64,000 nt of DNA from Pseudonocardia broussonetiae (GTDB lineage Bacteria; Actinomycetota; Actinomycetes; Mycobacteriales; Pseudonocardiaceae): assembly GCF_013155125.1 (NCBI RefSeq), contig NZ_CP053564.1, forward strand, positions 131,501 through 195,500, written 5' to 3'. The position numbers and the translations under genes were made by a program. Positions 1-8,027 of the stretch are shown here, piece after piece; position 1 is the stretch's first letter; each line of letters opens with the position of its first letter. The notes beneath the pieces are model-generated. The model saw only the letters and a list, made by a program, of their open reading frames with translations. It was not told the origin of the DNA and made no database searches.

Positions 1-691
1 GCAGGTTCCACGGGCTCGTCGACACGTAGAACACGGGCCGCTCGGGCTTGCCCGGCTTCGTCACCAGCGCGCGGTACAGGGCGGCGGCACCGGGGAGCGG
101 GGTGCGCTCCTCGACGTCGGTGAGCAGGGTGGCCTTGAGGAAGTCGAGGCCGCGGGTGAGGCCGGTGTTGAGGATCGTGTCGTCGACGTCGCTGATGACG
201 CCCACGTCGACGGCCGGGTCGACCAGCAGCACGCGCGCCGTGGCGTGCGCGCCGTCGGGGCCGCTCAGCCGGAGCTCCAGCCACCCGGGCGCGACGCCGG
301 AGAGCTCCAGCTCGTGGTCGATGTAGCCGTCGCGGTTGGTCTGCACGACGACGTCGCCGCCGGGCGCGTGGATCGTCACCGACGCCCGCGGCACCTCGAC
401 GGTGAGGAACCGCGCGAGGCTGACCCGCAGGGTCGCCCGGCGCGACCGCGGCGAGGACGGGGCGTCGCCGATGCGCACCGCGGGCGCCGACGGCTCGACG
501 GCCGCGCGCCGCCCCAGCACCAGCCGCGCACCGACCCGCGCGCGCTCGGTGGTGCCGTGCCCGATGAACGGGATGATGAGCGGGTACCGGTGCCCCCCGA
601 GGCGGGCGCCCGCGGCGATCCCGGTCTCCACGACGTCCTCCAACCGGAGGAGGGCGTACGTGAGCTGTCTGCGCCAACTGCGTGCCGTCAC
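1..691 (-). CDS. App1-type (DUF2183) phosphatase, 3' end outside the window
   Basis: About 230 residues from a GTG start at 691 are visible; the C-terminus lies beyond base 1. The protein has an N-terminal beta-rich region (residues about 30-165) and then the haloacid-dehalogenase-like phosphatase motif ISDVDDTILNTG (about 166-177), with the DxDxT aspartates, followed by a VFYVSTSPWNL segment typical of the App1/DUF2183 family. In yeast App1 this fold dephosphorylates phosphatidate; bacterial members are unassigned. The start overlaps the stop of the PIG-L gene as GTGA, so it is probably translationally coupled. It is the last visible gene of the operon and could remove a phosphate from the pathway intermediate; that role is inferred from position only. 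Confidence 0.8.
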   Translation of the reverse strand, partial: MTARSWRRQLTYALLRLEDVVETGIAAGARLGGHRYPLIIPFIGHGTTERARVGARLVLGRRAAVEPSAPAVRIGDAPSSPRSRRATLRVSLARFLTVEVPRASVTIHAPGGDVVVQTNRDGYIDHELELSGVAPGWLELRLSGPDGAHATARVLLVDPAVDVGVISDVDDTILNTGLTRGLDFLKATLLTDVEERTPLPGAAALYRALVTKPGKPERPVFYVSTSPWNL

Positions 692-1446
692 GGGAGTAGG
701 GCTACCGCACCGGGTACCGCGGCGCTACACCGGGGCACCGTGAACACCTCCGCGCACCCGCCGGATCCGGGGCCCGCCTCGGCCGCCGCCAGCTCGCGCA
801 GCACCGGCCCCACCTGCTCCGGACCGCCGAACTGGAACCCCAGCTGGGTCGTGTAGCAGCGGGCGGCGGCGATCTTGAGGTCCAGGTGCCGGGTGACGTC
901 GACGGCGCGCCGCTCCCCCGGCGGCGACCACGGCCGCGCGTCCGGGCGCCGCAGCACGTACGGCGCGTCGCGCCACCACGCCGCCCCGGGCGCGAGCCGG
1001 GCCACCACGTCGACGACGACCCGGTGGTCGGCGTGGTCGCCGATCCCCTGCGGCGCCAGCACCAGGTCGACGCCGGCGAGGTGCGCGTTGAGGGCGTCGG
1101 CGAGCGGGCCGCGCACCCCGTCGTCGTCGTGGACGCCCGCGAACAGGTCCGGGGCACTCACGTAGCCGCGGTGCGGCGCCTCGGGCAGCGGCAGGTGCAC
1201 CGGCGTCGCGCCGAGCACCGCGCAGGCGGCGGCGTCCTCGGCGCGGCGCAGGGCCAGGTAGTCGACGGACGCGTCGAGGCCCTTGTCCAGCTGCGTCGAC
1301 AGCGCGAACGGCGGCGGGTCCGGCACGCTCGCGGTGAAGCAGGTGACGACCACGACCTCCCATCCCGCCCCGGCGAGCGCGGCCAGGGTCGCGCCCGCGG
1401 AGAACACGGCGTCGTCCAGGTGCGGGGAGACCGCCACGGCCCTCAC
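688..1446 (-). CDS. PIG-L family deacetylase
   Basis: 252 residues. The metal-binding signature is SPHLDDAVFSAG at residues 7-18 (His9, Asp11, Asp12), a common variant of the PHPDDE motif, and the second site is GIGDHADHRV (Asp137, His138, Asp140, His141). PIG-L enzymes are zinc N-deacetylases acting on GlcNAc-linked substrates; MshB of mycothiol synthesis and its amidase relative Mca belong here. It starts with GTG 10 nt after the glycosyltransferase stop and overlaps the next gene by 4 nt. Directly after a GT4 enzyme, and with an inositol-phosphate synthase in the same operon, a GlcNAc-cyclitol deacetylase role is plausible, but the true substrate is unknown. Confidence 0.85.
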   Translation of the reverse strand: MRAVAVSPHLDDAVFSAGATLAALAGAGWEVVVVTCFTASVPDPPPFALSTQLDKGLDASVDYLALRRAEDAAACAVLGATPVHLPLPEAPHRGYVSAPDLFAGVHDDDGVRGPLADALNAHLAGVDLVLAPQGIGDHADHRVVVDVVARLAPGAAWWRDAPYVLRRPDARPWSPPGERRAVDVTRHLDLKIAAARCYTTQLGFQFGGPEQVGPVLRELAAAEAGPGSGGCAEVFTVPRCSAAVPGAVALLP

Positions 1447-1456
1447 AGCGCCGCCC

Positions 1457-2713
1457 TCACAGCAGGTGCGGCGCCGCGCGGAACCGGCAGTCCGGGTCGA
1501 CGGGCGGGTCGGGGATCTCCGGGATCTCCGCGCGGTCGGCGAGCACGGCGTCGTAGACGTCGGTGATCCGCCCCGCGACCACCGGCCACGACCAGAGCCG
1601 GTGCACGTCGGAGTGCGCCTGCGCGACGATCCGCCGGCGCAGCGCGTCGTCGTCGAGCACGCGGCGGATGCCGGCGGCCAGCGCGGGCGGGTCGGCGGGC
1701 GGCACGAGGACGCCGTTGTCGTCCGGCCGGACGCAGTCCCGCACGCCCACCACGTCGGTCGACACCACCGGCAGCCCCGACGCCATCGCCTCCAGGATCG
1801 TGTTCGAGAACCCCTCGGCGTAGGTCGGGCTGACGAACACCTCACCGCGCCGGTAGACCTCGTGCGCCCGCTCGTAGGGCACGGCGCCCAGCAGTTCGAC
1901 GTCGGCGCGCAGACCGAGCTCGTCGACGGTGCGGGCGACGAGGTCGGTGTCGGGCCCGATCCCGGAGACGAGCAGCCGCACGGGCACGTCGTCGTCGCGC
2001 AGCAGGCGGACGGCCTGCAGCAGGTCGAGCACGCCCTTCCGGGCGTCGACGCGACCGTGGTAGAGCAGCACGGCGGGGTCGCCGACCGGCGCGACCGACT
2101 CCCCGTCGACGGGTGTGAACCGCTCCGCGTCGGTGGCGCCGGGCACGAGCGTGAACCGCCCGACGTCGATGCCGTGGCGCTGCGCGACCTCCGCAGCGAA
2201 GGACGGCGAGCCGATCAGCAGCGCGGGCGCGTGCGCGAACACCGCGCGGACCAGGTCGCGGTGCGTGGCGCAGCAGGTGCCGACCCAGTGCCCGTCGCCA
2301 CCCTGCACCGACACCACCGCGGGCAGCCCGGCCTCCCGCGCGGCGCGCAGCACGGCGAGGCCGTTGGGGTAGGCGTACTGGGCGTGCAGGACGTCGAAGG
2401 GCTCCTTCTCGTGCAGGTCGAGGACGGTGCGGGTCATCGCGTCGACGTCGCCCTCGAAGTCGGCGCGCTCCCCGCGCCCGACGGCCTGCTCGCCCAGCGC
2501 CTCCAGCGCGACGACCTGCACGCCGTCGGGCACCCGGTCGGCGGGCGGCGGGCCGCCGCCGTAGACGGCGCGCCCGGCCTCGTCGCCGCGGTACTGCGAC
2601 ACCATCGTCACCTCGTGCCCGACGCGCACGAGGTGGCGCAGCAGGTTCTCCGCGTAGGCGCTCATGCCCGAGACGGCGGGCCAGTAGCGGCGGGAGACGA
2701 AGCAGACCCTCAT
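1457..2713 (-). CDS. GT4 family glycosyltransferase (MshA-like fold)
   Basis: 418 residues with the GT-B layout. The N-terminal domain begins MRVCFVSRRYWPAVSGMSAY (glycine-rich acceptor loop). The C-terminal donor domain has VLLYHGRVDARKGVLDLL and the E-x7-E nucleotide-sugar motif EGFSNTILEAMASGLPVV. The ATG overlaps the TIM-barrel stop as ATGA. Family members retain the alpha-anomeric configuration; MshA, which joins GlcNAc to inositol phosphate, is one. The operon supplies an inositol phosphate synthase and a PIG-L deacetylase, so an MshA-like step is a reasonable hypothesis, but the donor cannot be read from the sequence. Confidence 0.87.
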   Translation of the reverse strand: MRVCFVSRRYWPAVSGMSAYAENLLRHLVRVGHEVTMVSQYRGDEAGRAVYGGGPPPADRVPDGVQVVALEALGEQAVGRGERADFEGDVDAMTRTVLDLHEKEPFDVLHAQYAYPNGLAVLRAAREAGLPAVVSVQGGDGHWVGTCCATHRDLVRAVFAHAPALLIGSPSFAAEVAQRHGIDVGRFTLVPGATDAERFTPVDGESVAPVGDPAVLLYHGRVDARKGVLDLLQAVRLLRDDDVPVRLLVSGIGPDTDLVARTVDELGLRADVELLGAVPYERAHEVYRRGEVFVSPTYAEGFSNTILEAMASGLPVVSTDVVGVRDCVRPDDNGVLVPPADPPALAAGIRRVLDDDALRRRIVAQAHSDVHRLWSWPVVAGRITDVYDAVLADRAEIPEIPDPPVDPDCRFRAAPHLL

Positions 2714-3552
2714 GCCGCCACCCGGCTCTCCGCCTCGCGCAGCGCGGCGAGCGCGGCGGGCACGAGGACGTCGGCGCGGTGGGAGTCGCGCGAGAGCTCG
2801 AGCGACACCAGCCGCCGGTAGCCGACGTCGGCGAGCGCGCCCAGCACGGCGGGCAGGTCCATGTCGCCCTCGCCGGGGGCGCGGTGCTCGTGGCGCCCGC
2901 GGGGCATGTCCTCGACGGCGCACGCCCCGAGGTGCCCGGCGAAGGTGCGCACGGCGTCGGCGGGCTCGTAGGAGCCGGAGACGATGCAGTGGCCGGTGTC
3001 GAGCGCGAGCGTGAGGTCCGGGACGGCCTCGTGCAGGCGCGCCCAGTCGTCGCAGTCGTCGACGAGCATCCCCGGCTCGGGCTCGAACGCGCAGGTCACC
3101 CCCGCGTTGCGGGCGTGCTCCACGACCTCGCCGACGCCCTCCACCAGCCACTCCCACGCGTGCGCGCGATCCACCTCCGGCGCCGGGACGCCCGCCCAGA
3201 ACGACACGGCCTCGCTGCCCAGCTCGGCGGCGACGTCCACGCAGGTGCGCAGGAAGGCGACGCGGACGGCGCGCGCGTGCGGGTCCTCCGTGACGAGCGT
3301 GGGCCGGTGCTTGCGGCGCGGGTCGAGCAGGAACCGCGCGCCGGTCTCCACGACGCTGCCGAGCCCGAGGGTCTCCAGCTGCCGGCGCAGCGCGCGCGTG
3401 CGGGCGGGCAGCGCGGGGGCGAACGGGTCGTGGTGGTGCACGTCGAGGGTGAGCGCGACGCCGTCGTAGCCGGAGTCGGCGAGCAGCGTGAGCGCGTCGT
3501 CGAGGCGGTGGCTGGTCAGGCCGTTGGTGTTGTAGGCGTACCGGAGGGTCAT
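2710..3552 (-). CDS. Sugar phosphate isomerase/epimerase, TIM-barrel (xylose isomerase-like)
   Basis: 280 residues. It opens with MTLRYAYNTNGLTSHRLDDA and has the repeated strand-helix pattern of AP-endonuclease/xylose-isomerase barrels. Likely metal ligands are in CAFEPEPGML, LALDTGHCI, HLGACAVEDM and LVSLELS, near barrel strand ends. This superfamily includes inosose dehydratase (IolE), inosose isomerase (IolI) and hydroxypyruvate isomerase. ATG overlaps the YcaO stop (ATGA) and its own stop overlaps the GT4 start. Next to an inositol synthase and a Gfo/Idh gene, it would suit isomerisation or dehydration of an oxidised cyclitol; this is inferred. Confidence 0.82.
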   Translation of the reverse strand: MTLRYAYNTNGLTSHRLDDALTLLADSGYDGVALTLDVHHHDPFAPALPARTRALRRQLETLGLGSVVETGARFLLDPRRKHRPTLVTEDPHARAVRVAFLRTCVDVAAELGSEAVSFWAGVPAPEVDRAHAWEWLVEGVGEVVEHARNAGVTCAFEPEPGMLVDDCDDWARLHEAVPDLTLALDTGHCIVSGSYEPADAVRTFAGHLGACAVEDMPRGRHEHRAPGEGDMDLPAVLGALADVGYRRLVSLELSRDSHRADVLVPAALAALREAESRVAA

Positions 3553-5015
3553 GCGGTGCTCCTCGCCAGTGCGTGCCGGGTGGGTTCGCGGTAAAGGGGG
3601 TAGAGCGGGCCGACGGCCGCGGCGACGGCGTCGAGGTCGAGCCACGCGTCGTCGCCGAGGCGCTCGCGTCCCTGCGCGGTGAGCACGACGGGGGCCGCGC
3701 CGGGGTGCGGGGGCGACCCGAGGCCCGCGAGATCCCGCCCGGACCGGTTGCTTCGGGCCCGCAGCTTCTCCACCCCGCGCGCCCCGATCCGGCCGTAGGA
3801 CATGGTCTCGACCTCCAGCCCCGGGACGACGACCTTCGCGCTCACCGCGCCCCCGCCGCGGGCGAGCACCACGAGGACGTCCAGGTCGGCGAGGCGCTCC
3901 AGGAGGTCGGCGAGCAGCGCCGCCGGGTCGTCGAGGGAGCCCGGGGGCACCGTCGGGAGGTCGGTGAACGGGACGGTCCGGTGGACGCTGAGCACCGTCG
4001 GCGCGAGCAGGTCCTGCAGCTCGGCGGCGCTGCGGCGCGACCAGTCGCGCATCGCCGCCAGCGCCCGCGGCTCCTGGTCCGGCACCGGGGACGCCAGCTC
4101 GCGCTCCCAGTACGCGGGCGGGGCGAGCGGGCGGACGCGGTCCAGCGGGCCGTGCGCGAACACCTTGCGCGAGCGCGCGGCCGCGTACTCCAGCAGGGCC
4201 TTGCGCAGCGCGACCTCCCGGTCCGGGTGGCACGCCTCCCCGCACGCGGTGACGGCCAGCGGCTCGGCGTCCGGGTCGGCGTCGACGCCGACGACGTGCA
4301 CGTCGGCCAGCCCGAACTGCGTCGACGCGAGCTTGGCCAGCACCGTGATCCCGGCGCCGCGCAGCTGCCCGAGCACGCGGTGCGTGACGGGGTCGGTGAC
4401 GCCGTCCAGGTCGAGGACGGTGCCCTCGTCGAGCGCGCGGAACGCGGTGCCGTTGCCGTCGCGCTGCAGCAGCTCCAGGAGGCCGTGGGCGACGGCGCGC
4501 GCCGCGGTGTCGCCGGCGCCCGAGCCGTTGGTGATCACCGTGATCAGCCGCTCGGCCGGGTCCTGGTCGGCGACGTCGGGCGCCCAGGACGCGCAGAACT
4601 CCGCCGGCAGCCGGACGGCCTCCCCGGTGCGCCAGCGCGTCGCGGGGAGCCAGGTGCGGGGCCGGTCGTCGTCGACGACGGTGCCGGCGGGCAGCACCAG
4701 CTCCCGGGGGTCGACGACGCCGCGCTCCCCGAGCTCGCGGCGCAGCTCCGCGTAGGAGGCCCGGCGCGGGGTGAGCGCGCGCAGGTGGTGGTGCAGCAGC
4801 GCGGCCTCGACCAGCTCGCCGTAGGCGCCGGTGCGGGCCTGCTCGACGGTGTGGCCGTAGCCGAAGGAGCCGAACCGCGGGGGCCCGGTGACGTCCGCGG
4901 CCACCACCGGCACCCCGACGCGGTCGGCGCCGGAGATCGGGAAGTCGCCGGCGTCGGCGTCGCCCAGTGCGGCGCGCAGGAGGTCGGCGGTGCCCGTCCT
5001 GGCGGGTGCGCTCAC
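3549..5015 (-). CDS. YcaO-domain protein (ATP-dependent amide-activating family)
   Basis: 488 residues. YcaO features are YGELVEAALL (65-74, the acidic helix), TNGSGAGDTAARAVAHGLLE (162-181, the nucleotide-binding loop and helix) and KALLEYAAARSRK (272-284). Characterised YcaO enzymes use ATP to phosphorylate an amide oxygen, making azolines, thioamides or amidines in peptides or proteins. No ThiF/E1-like partner, TfuA-like protein, azoline dehydrogenase or precursor-peptide gene is visible between 1 and 10101. The C-terminus (YPLYREPTRHALARSTA) lacks the proline-rich PxPxP tail of azoline-forming enzymes. Starts with GTG overlapping the upstream stop. The substrate is unknown and may not be a peptide. 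Confidence 0.88.
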   Translation of the reverse strand: MSAPARTGTADLLRAALGDADAGDFPISGADRVGVPVVAADVTGPPRFGSFGYGHTVEQARTGAYGELVEAALLHHHLRALTPRRASYAELRRELGERGVVDPRELVLPAGTVVDDDRPRTWLPATRWRTGEAVRLPAEFCASWAPDVADQDPAERLITVITNGSGAGDTAARAVAHGLLELLQRDGNGTAFRALDEGTVLDLDGVTDPVTHRVLGQLRGAGITVLAKLASTQFGLADVHVVGVDADPDAEPLAVTACGEACHPDREVALRKALLEYAAARSRKVFAHGPLDRVRPLAPPAYWERELASPVPDQEPRALAAMRDWSRRSAAELQDLLAPTVLSVHRTVPFTDLPTVPPGSLDDPAALLADLLERLADLDVLVVLARGGGAVSAKVVVPGLEVETMSYGRIGARGVEKLRARSNRSGRDLAGLGSPPHPGAAPVVLTAQGRERLGDDAWLDLDAVAAAVGPLYPLYREPTRHALARSTA

Positions 5016-5836
5016 GTCAGCTCCTCCAGCGGCACCGGCCCCGCCAGCGGCTGCCGCCCGAGGTGGTGGTCGAACAGGGCGAGCACCTGCTTCTGCGTCA
5101 CCGGGGCGGCGAACTCGAACGGCGTGGCGACGGCCTCGAAGTCCAGGCGCTCCACCAGCGCGCGGGCCTCGCGGATCTCGTCGTGGGAGAGCGGGATCTG
5201 GGCGTGGTAGGCCTTGTGGCAGCTCAGCCCGACCGGCCGGTCGCCGTCGAGGTCGACCTTGAGCAGGTCGCCGACGAACAGGATCCCGCGGCGCTCGTCG
5301 TGCAGGACGGCGTGGCCCGGGAAGTGCCCGCCGGACCGGTGCATCACCAGGCCCGGCGCCAGCTCGTGGCGGGCGTCGGTGGGCCAGGTGACGACGAACG
5401 CCTTGGTCCAGGCGAGGTCGCGGACGTCGATCGCGAGGACGGGCGGCGCCAGCTCGTCCTGGAGCTGCCACAGCGCGCCGTAGCCGTGGACGTGGCTCGC
5501 CCCCAGCGCGACCAGCCCGCCCCGGCGGCGCAGCTCGGCCAGCGCGTCGGGCGGGTAGAAGCCGGCGCCCTCCCAGCCGACGAGCCCGGCGTCGGTCTCC
5601 AGGACCCAGCCGGTGGTGCCGAGCCCGATCTGCGGCTCGCACCAGAACCCGGTGACGCCCGGCGCGACCTCGGCCCAGCGCGCGGCGCGGCCGGCGAGGT
5701 CGTCGGGCGTCGTCCAGGCCCAGCCGTCCTCGGGCAGCGCGTTGCGGACGTCGGTGCACACGGGGCAGGACGGTGGTTCGGCGAACCAGCGCTGCCAGTG
5801 CCCGCAGTTGTCGCACGAGTAGGGGCGCAGGGGCAT
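5012..5836 (-). CDS. Metallo-beta-lactamase-fold hydrolase with N-terminal zinc ribbon
   Basis: 274 residues. A zinc-ribbon or rubredoxin-like knuckle with Cys8, Cys11, Cys24 and Cys27 precedes a beta-lactamase-like core: ASHVHGYGAL (His115, His117) in place of the usual HxHxDH, SGGHFPGHAVL (His171, His175) and VGDLLKVD (Asp190). The loss of the DH pair suggests altered metal binding or a different chemistry. ATG follows the oxidoreductase stop by one base, and the gene's own stop overlaps YcaO. Its position immediately before YcaO suggests it may serve the same reaction, but no substrate can be read from the sequence. Confidence 0.75.
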   Translation of the reverse strand: MPLRPYSCDNCGHWQRWFAEPPSCPVCTDVRNALPEDGWAWTTPDDLAGRAARWAEVAPGVTGFWCEPQIGLGTTGWVLETDAGLVGWEGAGFYPPDALAELRRRGGLVALGASHVHGYGALWQLQDELAPPVLAIDVRDLAWTKAFVVTWPTDARHELAPGLVMHRSGGHFPGHAVLHDERRGILFVGDLLKVDLDGDRPVGLSCHKAYHAQIPLSHDEIREARALVERLDFEAVATPFEFAAPVTQKQVLALFDHHLGRQPLAGPVPLEELT

Positions 5837-5837
5837 G

Positions 5838-6900
5838 TCAGGTCCTCTCGAGCGCGGTGAGCAGCAGGGTGTGCAGGGCGAGGTCGCGGTGCAGCGGGTA
5901 GGGCCAGTCCGCGGCGCCCGCGACGGCGGCGGAGAACGCGGCGAGCTGCGCGGTGAAGGGGCTGGTGGCGGTGTCGAACGGGACCTCGGTGGCCGTGCCC
6001 GTGGTGGCGTCGACGCGCGTCAGCGTGCCGCCGGGCGTCTGGCCGAGGGTGTCGACGGCGACGAGCTGCGCGCGCGTCCCGACGACCTCCAGGCGGCGCC
6101 GCGGGAGGGCGTCGGGCGTGGCGAAGGAGACGTGCGCGGAGTACAGGACGCCGCCCGCGGTGTGCCCGGCGAGGACGCCGCCGTCGTCGACGGGGTAGTC
6201 GTGGACCCGCGTGCGGGTGAGGACCGAGAGCGCGACGAGGTCGTCGCCGCCGAGCAGGGTGCCGACGAGGTCGACGCCGTGCGGGGCGAGGTCGATCACC
6301 GCGCCGCCGCCCGGGTCGACGCGCCAGTTGTGCTGCGGAGTCCCGTCGGGCGACCACTCCGGCGGCAGCCAGCAGCCGTAGACGATCCGCACCGCGGTGA
6401 CCGTGCCCAGCTCGCCGGCCGCCACGATGTCCGCGATCCGCCGGTGGGCGGGGTGGAAGCGCTGGTCGAAGGCGGTGCCGGCGAGGGCGGGGGCGGCGTC
6501 GACGAGTGCCTGCGCGCCCGCGACGTCCGGGGCGAGGGGCTTCTCGCACAGGAGCGGGAGGCCGGAGCCGGCGACGGCGGCCACCACGGCGGGGTGGGTG
6601 TGGGTGGGGGGTGGCGAGGTAGAGGGCGTGGAGGTCGGGGAGGTGCAGGAGGCCGTCGAGGGCGTCCGGAGTTGCAGGAAAGCCACGTTCCCGCAACGGG
6701 GTGGCGGGAACGTGGCTTTCCTGACCCCCGGCGCCGGCCCCGCGGTACGCCGCCACCGCCGCCCGCGCCGCCGCGGGATCCCGGTCGTGCACCCCCACCA
6801 CCCGCGCCCCCGCCACGGCCCGCATCCCGGGCAGGACGTGGTCGCGCGCCACCCAGCCGCAGCCGACGACGCCCCAGTTCACGACTCCGTGCACCCTCAC
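5838..6900 (-). pseudogene. Gfo/Idh/MocA oxidoreductase, frameshifted and carrying a palindrome insert
   Basis: The N-terminal Rossmann part reads VNWGVVGCGWVARDHVLPG and continues to LHALYLATP. The remainder, from THTHPAVVAAVAG and the active-site LLCEKPLAP to the C-terminus, is in another frame. Removing one G from the run at 6606-6611 restores one continuous frame with the family hallmark ATPTHTHP. Between the Rossmann helix and DALDGLLHLP about 20 extra residues (QESHVPATPLRERGFPAT) are encoded by a short palindromic repeat (6676-6722). GTG at 6900 overlaps the methyltransferase stop, matching the operon's habit. An intact version would be an NAD(P)-dependent cyclitol or sugar dehydrogenase. 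The frameshift may be a sequencing indel; the insert is a separate oddity. Confidence 0.8.
6676..6722. repeat. Palindromic repeat, class A copy 1 (intragenic)
   Basis: Perfect 19-bp inverted repeat: left arm AGGAAAGCCACGTTCCCGC (6676-6694), 9-nt loop, right arm 6704-6722. The outer 15 bp match the copies at 41651 and 43017. It lies inside the oxidoreductase coding region and is translated in frame. Confidence 0.9.
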
Positions 6901-8027
6901 CACCGGTCCGGCAGGTCGAGCAGCAGCCGCCGGCGCACGGCGTCGGCGACGGGCAGGGGCGTCCACCGCTCCGGGAGGTAGCGCTCGGCCCGCGGCCCGT
7001 ACTCCTCCGCCCACCGCACGTGCGGCCAGATCCGGCCGCGCGGGCCGCCGGGGTCGCCGTAGAGGGGGTTGGGGCGCAGGGCGGCACCCGGTGCGGGCCG
7101 CAGCAGCGTGCGGTCGGGCGGGGCCGCGGCGTCGTCGTCGGCCAGCCCGATCGCCTCGGTACCCATCAGCTCGGCGGGCGTCGCCGGGAGCGCGACGCGG
7201 TCCTCGACGGCCGCCGCCGTCAGCTCCTCCTCCGCGTAGGTCGCCGAGCCGGGCAGCAGCGCCGTCCAGCCGGGCGCGTCGAGCGGCAGGCCCGAGCGCC
7301 CGGCGGGGTGCGTGGCGTTGTGGCAGTGCCCGAGCAGCACCGCCCCGCCCTCGCCCGCCGCGGCCCGCGCCCGCTCGACGACCCGCTCCTTGTCGGGCAG
7401 GAAGTACAGCGCGTCGTGGCACGCGACGTGGCGCGGACGCCCGGGCGCGGGCAGCGGCCAGGGCGCGGTGAGGTCCGCGCACACCAGCGACGCCGCCCCG
7501 GGCGGCAGCACGAACCGGTGCGCCAGCCACAGCTTGGCGAACACCACGTCGACGCCGACCAGGTCGCGGTGCCCGTGCGAGGCGAGGTGGCGCAGCAGGT
7601 GACCGGCCCCGCAGGCGAGGTCGACGACCGGACGCCCGGCGGGCGGGTGCGCGGCGGTCAGCGCGAGGGCGGCCAGCCAGCTGGGGTCCGACCAGCGGTG
7701 CAGGAAGTAGACGCCGACGCGGCCGAGGCCGAGCAGCGTCACGGCGTCGCGCAGCGTCCGCGCGTGCAGCGCCGCCCGCAGCCGTTCCGGCGGCGGCGGG
7801 GGCTCGTCCCACCAGTCGTCGGCGTCGGCGAGCAGGGCCACGGCGGCGCCGTCGGGGTCACCGTCGTCGAGCGCGGCGACGGCCCGCTCCCGCACGTCGT
7901 CGCGCCCGGCCCGCAGCCACGCGATCCCCGAGACGACCGGCCAGCGCCGCTCCCCGTCGGTGAGCGTGGCGGGGGTGTCGGCGCGCAGCGGGGTGCCGTC
8001 GGCCGCGACCCAGGCGGGAGCGGTCAC
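6897..8027 (-). CDS. SAM-dependent methyltransferase (class I)
   Basis: 376 residues. After an N-terminal region of about 120 residues, PVVDLACGAGHLLRHLASHG (from about residue 133) is motif I of class I methyltransferases, followed by LVGVDVVFAKLWLAHRF with the acidic residue that binds the SAM ribose, then CADLTAPWPLP and VACHDALYFLPDKERVVERA. The long C-terminal part (PNPLYGDPGGPRGRIWPHVRWAEEY) is not a common module I can name. GTG at 8027 overlaps the upstream stop and the TGA overlaps the next gene. Probably methylates the operon's product or an intermediate; the acceptor is unknown. Confidence 0.8.
   Translation of the reverse strand: MTAPAWVAADGTPLRADTPATLTDGERRWPVVSGIAWLRAGRDDVRERAVAALDDGDPDGAAVALLADADDWWDEPPPPPERLRAALHARTLRDAVTLLGLGRVGVYFLHRWSDPSWLAALALTAAHPPAGRPVVDLACGAGHLLRHLASHGHRDLVGVDVVFAKLWLAHRFVLPPGAASLVCADLTAPWPLPAPGRPRHVACHDALYFLPDKERVVERARAAAGEGGAVLLGHCHNATHPAGRSGLPLDAPGWTALLPGSATYAEEELTAAAVEDRVALPATPAELMGTEAIGLADDDAAAPPDRTLLRPAPGAALRPNPLYGDPGGPRGRIWPHVRWAEEYGPRAERYLPERWTPLPVADAVRRRLLLDLPDRW

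Noticed and set aside
1..2713. Calling the GT4 and PIG-L genes mshA and mshB
   Set aside because: Fold and order agree, but mycothiol genes are normally dispersed, and the operon contains enzymes absent from that pathway, so specific symbols are not justified.
1283..2821. Long plus-strand open frames opposite the left operon
   Set aside because: They mirror genes on the minus strand, are dominated by Arg, Gly, Val and His, and show no domain; they are expected at this GC content.
5344..7812. Long minus-strand open frame covering parts of three genes
   Set aside because: It joins the N-terminal half of the oxidoreductase to out-of-frame sequence rich in Arg, Pro and Ala; only the 6613-6900 part is meaningful.
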